Assembly (NCBI GenBank): GCA_016110215.1
Contig: JADWQD010000013.1
Coordinates: forward strand, 1,116,001-1,180,000
Reading direction: 5' to 3'
DNA length: 64,000 nucleotides
Origin: Capronia americana
Lineage: Eukaryota > Ascomycota > Eurotiomycetes > Chaetothyriales > Herpotrichiellaceae
The translations under genes and the position numbers were made by a program. The notes beneath the pieces are model-generated. The model was not told the origin of the DNA. It searched no databases and worked only from the letters and a program-made list of their open reading frames with translations. Below, one piece after another: positions 59,259-64,000 of the stretch (the stretch's first letter is position 1; every line of letters starts with the position of its first letter).

Positions 59259-60434
59259 TCAAGCCCACTTGCCGAGTAGCGCCATAAGTCCTGCACCGAG
59301 ACACATCGTAACAAACGCCGCCATGACAGTACGTAGACTCGCAGTGCGCATGGAAGTGCTGAACATGAACTCATGAGCCATCAACTCCACCAACCCAGTG
59401 TAAATCAGTATCCCCGCTGACACAGAGTCGAACACGCCGTTGACAATAAGCGTTGTCTTGGAGCCCGGAGGGTAGGTTTTCCGCACACCTAAGCCGATAG
59501 CGATTGCGAGCGGCGTGCTCAAACCGTACGCTAAGGCGAGTACGTAGGGTGTCCATTGTCGATTCTTAGGCCACGGCGTCACGGCAAGTCGAGAGCCTAG
59601 ACCAAGACCTTCGAAGGTTTGATGGAAGATGATGACAATGAACAAGGTGTTAAATTCGTCTCCTGCGACTGCGAGCGTGAGGCCAATGAAGATGCTGTGA
59701 AATACGATGCCGAATTCGAGGATGAAGATGGCTGTCATTTGTGCCTTGTAATCTTCGAAGCTAAATGGGTTGTTGGCCTCCTCGATCTCTGAGTGCTCCC
59801 TCACGTGGCCCATGTGGTCTTCTCCCGGCACGTGCGTGCTGGCAGATCGCTGCTGTCGGGTAGATGATGGTAAAGTGAGAGCGGTGGGAGTGTCTTTGTA
59901 GGGTGACAGCGTATCTGCCGCGCGGGCGGTCCCTTCTGTGTCAGGCGTTGATCGCTCGAGCTCGTACTGTTGCGCCTGTCCGCGCCCATCACCGTGCTCT
60001 TGGTCATGGGCATGTGCATGCCCGCCAAAATTTCCATACCTCATGACCATTAATTCCACAAAGAAGAGGACAAAGATGGTCATGAGGACTATGCCCTCAG
60101 CCCAGTCGTACTGTGTTATCGGTCCTGTCAGACAAGGGTCCGTTAAGGCGTCAACGGCAGGCGCCAATAGGTGTATGAACGCGGTTGCAATAATGACACC
60201 CGAGCCAAAGTATTTGCATAAGAAGAAGACCCAGTCTGGAACCTTTAGGCCTCTGTGCCTGTTTGCAAAAATGGGGAAAGATGCGCCTATCGAAGAGGTA
60301 ACCCAGATGATGAAGAGTGCGGCTACCCGCAGGCCAATGCGACCGTCATATTCGTTGCCGGTATCACACACAGGCGGCTCGCTGCCGTCGTCTTGCCGTG
60401 CGATGAGGTGGGCGAAACTGTCGAGGTTGGCCAT
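59259..60434 (-). CDS. ZIP-family zinc transporter (ZRT1/ZRT2-like)
   Basis: A single exon of 391 residues from Met 60434 (MANLDSFAHLIARQDDG); a Met 16 codons upstream adds no conserved sequence. Helices 1-3 are in the first 150 residues (LRVAALFIIWVTSSIGASFPI, FGSGVIIATAFIHLLAPAVDAL, IVLMTIFVLFFVELMVM). A long cytosolic loop carries the His-rich metal-binding run GHAHAHDQEHGDG. Helix 4 contains EFGIVFHSIFIGLTLAVAGDEF and helix 5 IIFHQTFEGLGLGSRLA, the metal-binding signature of the family; three more helices complete the eight. It should import zinc, possibly also iron or manganese, across the plasma membrane. Expression is usually induced by zinc starvation. A copy of the dispersed motif, containing ACCTTAAGG, lies 467 bp upstream. 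Confidence 0.96.
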   Translation of the reverse strand: MANLDSFAHLIARQDDGSEPPVCDTGNEYDGRIGLRVAALFIIWVTSSIGASFPIFANRHRGLKVPDWVFFLCKYFGSGVIIATAFIHLLAPAVDALTDPCLTGPITQYDWAEGIVLMTIFVLFFVELMVMRYGNFGGHAHAHDQEHGDGRGQAQQYELERSTPDTEGTARAADTLSPYKDTPTALTLPSSTRQQRSASTHVPGEDHMGHVREHSEIEEANNPFSFEDYKAQMTAIFILEFGIVFHSIFIGLTLAVAGDEFNTLFIVIIFHQTFEGLGLGSRLAVTPWPKNRQWTPYVLALAYGLSTPLAIAIGLGVRKTYPPGSKTTLIVNGVFDSVSAGILIYTGLVELMAHEFMFSTSMRTASLRTVMAAFVTMCLGAGLMALLGKWA

Positions 60435-61212
60435 GGTAGTCGATTTGGTATGAATACCGGCTACTTGCAAGAGTTCCTGCAAGATCCCGAATGCCGGGGG
60501 GAGCAGCTGTGGGATATATTGGTTTTGCGCGCAGATGATCTACGAGTAGTTCGGCTATCTGTGAGCCAGGGTAGAGCCACGCTGGATTCGAGGGTCTTAC
60601 CTATTCCCAGTACGAATAGTGGCCCGACTAAGGTGAGATTTTGAGACGCGCGAGTCAAGTTCCACAAACTCCAACAGGCCTAGTGTGTTGGATACAGATG
60701 TTACTGGCCAAAACGAAATTCCAGGCAAGGATGAAAGAAAAATGAGCAGAGTAAACAGAGCTTAGTGTTACCACGTTGGTTGTGGTTTGAAATCCCGGTG
60801 GTCGAACGCAACATTCCACCTTCACCCCGCTCCACCCGTAGCGGAAGGAGGAAGTCGCGATCACTGCATGAGGTCAAGGAAGCGAAGGTGCAGAGCGAGC
60901 AAAAGTGAGGACCTTAAGGATGGTGAGGTCGATGCGCTCTGCTAGCCAATGAGCGAGCGCCGATTGAACGAGGCTCCGCACGAACCCCACGCTTGTTATT
61001 GGCCCATGTCCCAATCGTCAGGTACCGGCGGACGCTGATTCGTCAATCTTTCCTCCAAGTCCGTTTTCCCATTTTTATTTCTGCACTCAACTCTTCATCA
61101 CGGGTCGCTCACTTCTGACAAGTACCTCCAGATATCGTCAGCTGGCAAGATTCTTCAGGAGCAGACTCTTTCTGACTGCTAGAAAAGGTCTACCCTCGTA
61201 TTGAACGCTGTC
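60435..61212. promoter_or_regulatory. ZIP promoter and leader of the small frame at 61213
   Basis: Divergent region. From about 61040 it is pyrimidine-rich (gttttcccatttttatttctg), which looks like a transcription start zone for a plus-strand transcript. It contains the dispersed motif at 60901-60918. Confidence 0.5.
60901..60918 (+). repeat. dispersed motif, copy 2 (AAAAGTGAGGACCTTAAG)
   Basis: Eighteen bases that are exactly inverted at 61313-61330, 394 bp away; the first fifteen also occur at 25803-25817. Confidence 0.75.
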
Positions 61213-61413
61213 ATGGCGCCCGCGCCCTCCGGCAGACACATATCCCATAGCGTCAACCAGAGGGTGTTGTGCAGGATGATGCGCCGGGTCCTTCCGCTAG
61301 GTAAGGCTGCATCTTAAGGTCCTCACTTTTCAAATCGACACATTCTCCTATTAGCTTCTGTCATCCCACGGCGCCATGGAATTGGAGTCGTGTCCAGCTT
61401 AGCGACTGGTTGA
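61213..61413 (+). CDS. possible 48-residue protein gene with one intron
   Basis: ATG 61213 opens exon 61213-61300. A GTAAGG donor at 61301 and a CTATTAG acceptor ending at 61354 define a 54-nt intron, and exon 61355-61413 ends at TGA. The product is 48 residues, basic, beginning MAPAPSGRHISHSVNQR and ending GIGVVSSLATG. Arg-rich, acid-free composition is compatible with a mitochondrial or ribosomal small protein, but I recognise no family. Support is the pyrimidine-rich leader, the strong donor and the in-phase joint. The intron carries the inverted copy of the dispersed motif. A longer or different product, or a non-coding transcript, is possible. Confidence 0.35.
61313..61330 (-). repeat. 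dispersed motif, copy 3, inverted (CTTAAGGTCCTCACTTTT)
   Basis: Exact inverted repeat of 60901-60918. It lies inside the putative intron 61301-61354. Confidence 0.75.
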
Positions 61414-61570
61414 GCCGGGCACTGATTTTCTCCATACTTTGGTAATCGTGCATATGACTTCGGCGACACTGCGTGAGGTTGAATTTGACTTATGCCCAGA
61501 GTGGCACGTCTCGCCGCCCAGGAACAGTAATTGTACCTCTTGGTGTTGCTTTGCTATCGCATGGATTCGA

Positions 61571-62785
61571 TCAACCTAGGCCGAGAAGGGCTCCGGCCTC
61601 GCCAAATCGTCTTTGGGTAGGCGCTGGTCGGCTCCATCGAGGTAAGCGCAGTATTCCCTCATGTACCAGCCACGAGATCAACCCTACCGACGCCAAAGTG
61701 GCTGTCAGTACGTCAACATAGATTTCTCGCCGTCGCTGTAATCGCGCCAGTTGCAGGTGTTTCTCCCTGAATCGGCCACGGTCCCTTGCATGCGTGTATC
61801 CGATCTCTGATCCCGAAAAGGGAGATCCGATGAGCGGCAAGGAGCCGATGCATCCTTCCAAAACCTCGTGGCAGATTTGTGGAACTCTTCTCGAAGCACT
61901 CGCTTTCCATGGCAAGGAAGGCGATTCCCCGGTGGTCGTCCCAAATGATTCTGTGGCTTCCCTTCGTGCCCAATCATCCAATCTCGTATGCTTCGTTCCA
62001 AGAGACTGCCTCAACCACCCATGCTGCAACTGGGGTCTCTGCATAAGCGCCAGATAGCCGATCGCCAGGCAGTCGGCGCTGCTTGTAGGGCCACCCAGCA
62101 GAGAGTTCTTCTCGCCCAGCATATCGCTTAGTGGGTCGAAGAAATCATCTGTGACTGCGTCCAAGCGAAATCGGTTCTTCTGCTGGTTCCGACCGAGTAG
62201 ACTCGTGACTGTCTGCTTTGATTTGCGAAGGGATTTGGGTATATGAGCAGTCAAGCCTGTGTTTGCCTTCTTGTCCTCCTCCTCTTGCGCGGTATCCACA
62301 TCTAAACTGCTTAACCCCAGGTGTTCCGACCGTTTCTTTGCTTGTTCACGCAATCGATGTGGTATGGTCCAGCTGTTCGGCCAGGTCAAGATGGTCCCCA
62401 GGGCGGGTCGCGTGGAGTTATGGTAATTGTCGCTGCTCACATAAAGGCTCAGGTCGAGGAGTGGTTGGCCGCGAGAAATGATGAAGGCTGTTAATGCTGC
62501 ATTGTCGGCTTGCTGCTGGGCGCCGAGGTTTTTATTCAGATCCCATTTGCTGCTAGAGACGTCTCGCAAGTAGTTGATGATGTTGATATACCCAGCAACC
62601 CAGACATCACCGTCCAGGAGAGCAGGAAGTTCTCCAAGCGGGCTAACGCGCGGGCTGCTTGATGGCACAAGCACCCAGTCCCGGTTCTGTAAAAAGTGGC
62701 GCAAATAGATGATTGCGGCTAGACATTGTGCATCAATAGACGGCAGCTCAAAGGCCGGTCCCCAGACGTGCAGTTCAAGCACCAT
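61571..62785 (-). CDS. SAM37: mitochondrial SAM complex subunit Sam37 / metaxin
   Basis: A single exon of 404 residues. The opening MVLELHVWGPAFELPSIDAQCLAAIIYLRHFL is the Tom37/metaxin thioredoxin-like N-domain. It is followed by PLGELPALLDGDVWVAGYINIINYLRD and, in the C-terminal GST-like part, LLGGPTSSADCLAIGYLALMQRPQLQHGWLRQSL. A hydrophobic helix near residues 358-380 (VDVLTATLASVGLISWLVHEGI) is the likely outer-membrane anchor or contact, with a basic tail after it. Sam37 works with Sam50 and Sam35 to insert beta-barrel proteins into the mitochondrial outer membrane. The charged linker (AQEEEDKKANTG) in the middle is variable in the family. It is divergent from the CSA-like gene. Confidence 0.94.
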   Translation of the reverse strand: MVLELHVWGPAFELPSIDAQCLAAIIYLRHFLQNRDWVLVPSSSPRVSPLGELPALLDGDVWVAGYINIINYLRDVSSSKWDLNKNLGAQQQADNAALTAFIISRGQPLLDLSLYVSSDNYHNSTRPALGTILTWPNSWTIPHRLREQAKKRSEHLGLSSLDVDTAQEEEDKKANTGLTAHIPKSLRKSKQTVTSLLGRNQQKNRFRLDAVTDDFFDPLSDMLGEKNSLLGGPTSSADCLAIGYLALMQRPQLQHGWLRQSLGTKHTRLDDWARREATESFGTTTGESPSLPWKASASRRVPQICHEVLEGCIGSLPLIGSPFSGSEIGYTHARDRGRFREKHLQLARLQRRREIYVDVLTATLASVGLISWLVHEGILRLPRWSRPAPTQRRFGEAGALLGLG

Positions 62786-63195
62786 TGTCGAGTAACATTT
62801 TCTTTGGCAAATGATGCAAAAGCGCTATGGGCGCGACATGCCTTTTCAGTCGCGCGTCCCCGGTACGGCGGTTCACCTATACGCACGCGCTTTAATACGG
62901 CGGGCCACGAACAAGGTTGATCCCATTCCACGCCCGTGCACGCCCAATTTCCCTTCACAGGGCGAACTTCGCCGCAACTTTCTGTCAGACGGCTTATCCT
63001 GGCAAGCGAAGGTTTGAATGGCTGGAATAGTTGGGGATCAGGCTCGTCAGACGTGATCACCCACGTGCGATATGCCATCTACCTTGCCACCAACTCCAGG
63101 CTCTTCCTCGGCAACATATCAACTCAAACTCGTTTGATCCTGACCTGCCATATGGTCAGTCCGGAACAGAGGGCTGCGGAGAGTATTACTGATGC
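62786..63195. promoter_or_regulatory. divergent promoter between SAM37 and the CSA-like gene
   Basis: 410 bp between two start codons on opposite strands, with no independent gene. GCGCG-containing words (gggcgcgacatgcc, gtcgcgcgtccccgg) lie near 62828-62862. Confidence 0.6.
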
Positions 63196-64000
63196 ATGAA
63201 TCAATTCCGCTTGAGCCAGTCTCTGGGCACGGTCTCGTCAGCATCGTTCCGAAGAAGTCATAATGAGAGCCTGATTGACACCCTTGCACATCAGAAGAAT
63301 ACCGCCTTCGCATGGGCCAGGACCCAGTCTGGCGAAGATGAACAGGATGCCGCCTCTGGAAGCAAGAGGCCACCGCCGTACATTGCCCATCAAGCGGGTG
63401 TGAATTGCCTCGCCATCGATCAGAACGAAGGGCGTTATTTGTTTTCAGGAGGAGCGGATTCCGCTATTCGGCTTTGGGATCTTGAGGAACACGTACACGA
63501 CCAGTGCTCAGCTTCATCGATAACCAAATACACTCCGAAGGCGACACTCACCAAAGCCACCTTAGACTCCCACACTCACGCCTTGACGTCCCTCTCAATC
63601 TACCCATTCGACCCCACCCCCTCGATTCTCCTCTCAACCTCGTACGACAAAACGCTCAAAGTCCATAGTATAACTCCTTTCTCAATAAAACCCATTCACA
63701 CTTTCCAACTCGACTTCACGCCCCACACCCATTCCATCTCGCCACTCCCCAGCTCCACTCCGCTGATCGCAGTTGGCACAACTCACCCCGCCGTCCGATT
63801 GCTTGACCTCCGCTCAGGGCTGAGCACTCATAGCCTAGTCGGACCTAATGGTGCAGTATACACCTCAGCCTGGTCGCCCAAGGTCTCGCACATCCTCGCC
63901 TCTGGCTCCACGGATGGAAAGGTCTTGTTCTTCGACATACGGCGCGCAAACGCAGCGTTCGCCTCGCTGGATCTGGACGACGCGATTGGCGTGATCGGTA
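63196..64000 (+). CDS. WD40 DNA-repair protein, CSA/ERCC8 (Rad28) homologue, partial
   Basis: An open frame of 268 codons from ATG 63196 to the window edge, with no intron seen; the 3' end is missing. The start MNQFRLSQSLGTVSSASFRRSHNESLI matches the CSA opening. WD repeats follow: IAHQAGVNCLAIDQNEGRYLFSGGADSAIRLWDL, then LDSHTHALTSLSIYPFDPTPSILLSTSYDKTLKVHSI, a weaker one (PLIAVGTTHPAVRLLDLRSG), and GAVYTSAWSPKVSHILASGSTDGKVLFFDIRRA. CSA is the substrate receptor of a CUL4-DDB1 ubiquitin ligase in transcription-coupled repair. The first repeat with its long upstream leader and the SHSLVGPNGAVYTSAWSP step are typical for CSA and argue against a generic WD40 protein. Confidence 0.9.
   Translation, partial: MNQFRLSQSLGTVSSASFRRSHNESLIDTLAHQKNTAFAWARTQSGEDEQDAASGSKRPPPYIAHQAGVNCLAIDQNEGRYLFSGGADSAIRLWDLEEHVHDQCSASSITKYTPKATLTKATLDSHTHALTSLSIYPFDPTPSILLSTSYDKTLKVHSITPFSIKPIHTFQLDFTPHTHSISPLPSSTPLIAVGTTHPAVRLLDLRSGLSTHSLVGPNGAVYTSAWSPKVSHILASGSTDGKVLFFDIRRANAAFASLDLDDAIGVIG

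Noticed and set aside
1..64000. tRNA, 5S rRNA or CRISPR-like arrays
   Set aside because: I scanned for a B-box-like GGTTCGAATCC arm, for the conserved parts of fungal 5S rRNA and for regularly spaced repeats, and saw none that fold or repeat convincingly. A covariance-model search would be decisive.

Overview
The window is nuclear DNA of a filamentous ascomycete (Pezizomycotina). The evidence is short introns of about 50-80 nt with GT-AG ends and CTAAC-like branch sites, a Zn2Cys6 regulator, a fungal rhodopsin-type membrane protein, Tom37/SAM37, Atg10 and a BAR-PH-ArfGAP protein. I cannot place it more finely by eye. No rRNA, tRNA, CRISPR array, recognisable transposase or secondary-metabolite core enzyme is visible.

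Layout. 1-9 kb: a small alpha/beta hydrolase (+), a nine-exon Zn2Cys6 transcription factor (+) and, convergent with it, a CocE/NonD-type hydrolase (-). 10-16 kb: a PHO84/GIT1-type MFS transporter (-), divergent from the purine-synthesis enzyme ATIC (+). 16.3-35.4 kb: eight successive minus-strand genes: a small Gly-rich protein, an NF-X1/FAP1 zinc-finger protein, proteasome subunit beta-7, a UPF0303 protein, a class I methyltransferase, an Mn-type superoxide dismutase without presequence, a 1604-residue protein of unknown function and a rhodopsin-type seven-helix protein. 37-46.3 kb: a secreted FAD oxidase (+), Atg10 (+), a U1A/U2B''-like splicing protein (-) and a BAR-PH-ArfGAP protein (+). 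46.3-53 kb is nearly gene-free. 53-64 kb: an RRM-YTH m6A-reader candidate (+), a tautomerase-fold protein (-), a ZIP zinc transporter (-), a possible 48-residue protein (+), SAM37/metaxin (-) and the start of a CSA/ERCC8-type WD40 protein (+) cut by the right edge.

Most genes are housekeeping (purines, proteasome, splicing, autophagy, membrane traffic, mitochondrial import, DNA repair) and do not form one pathway. The accessory-looking parts are the hydrolase/regulator group at the left, the giant protein at 27.8-33.0 kb and the FAD oxidase. All exon joins were set by eye from GT/AG signals, reading phase and family conservation; every multi-exon model given closes in phase to a stop codon.

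Points that stand out: a probable GC-AG intron in the methyltransferase gene; a 15-bp motif, AAAAGTGAGGACCTT, present three times plus a partial copy near genes for metal or redox proteins; introns filled with hexamer repeats, one being an array of perfect splice-donor words on the non-coding strand; and two unannotatable small genes.
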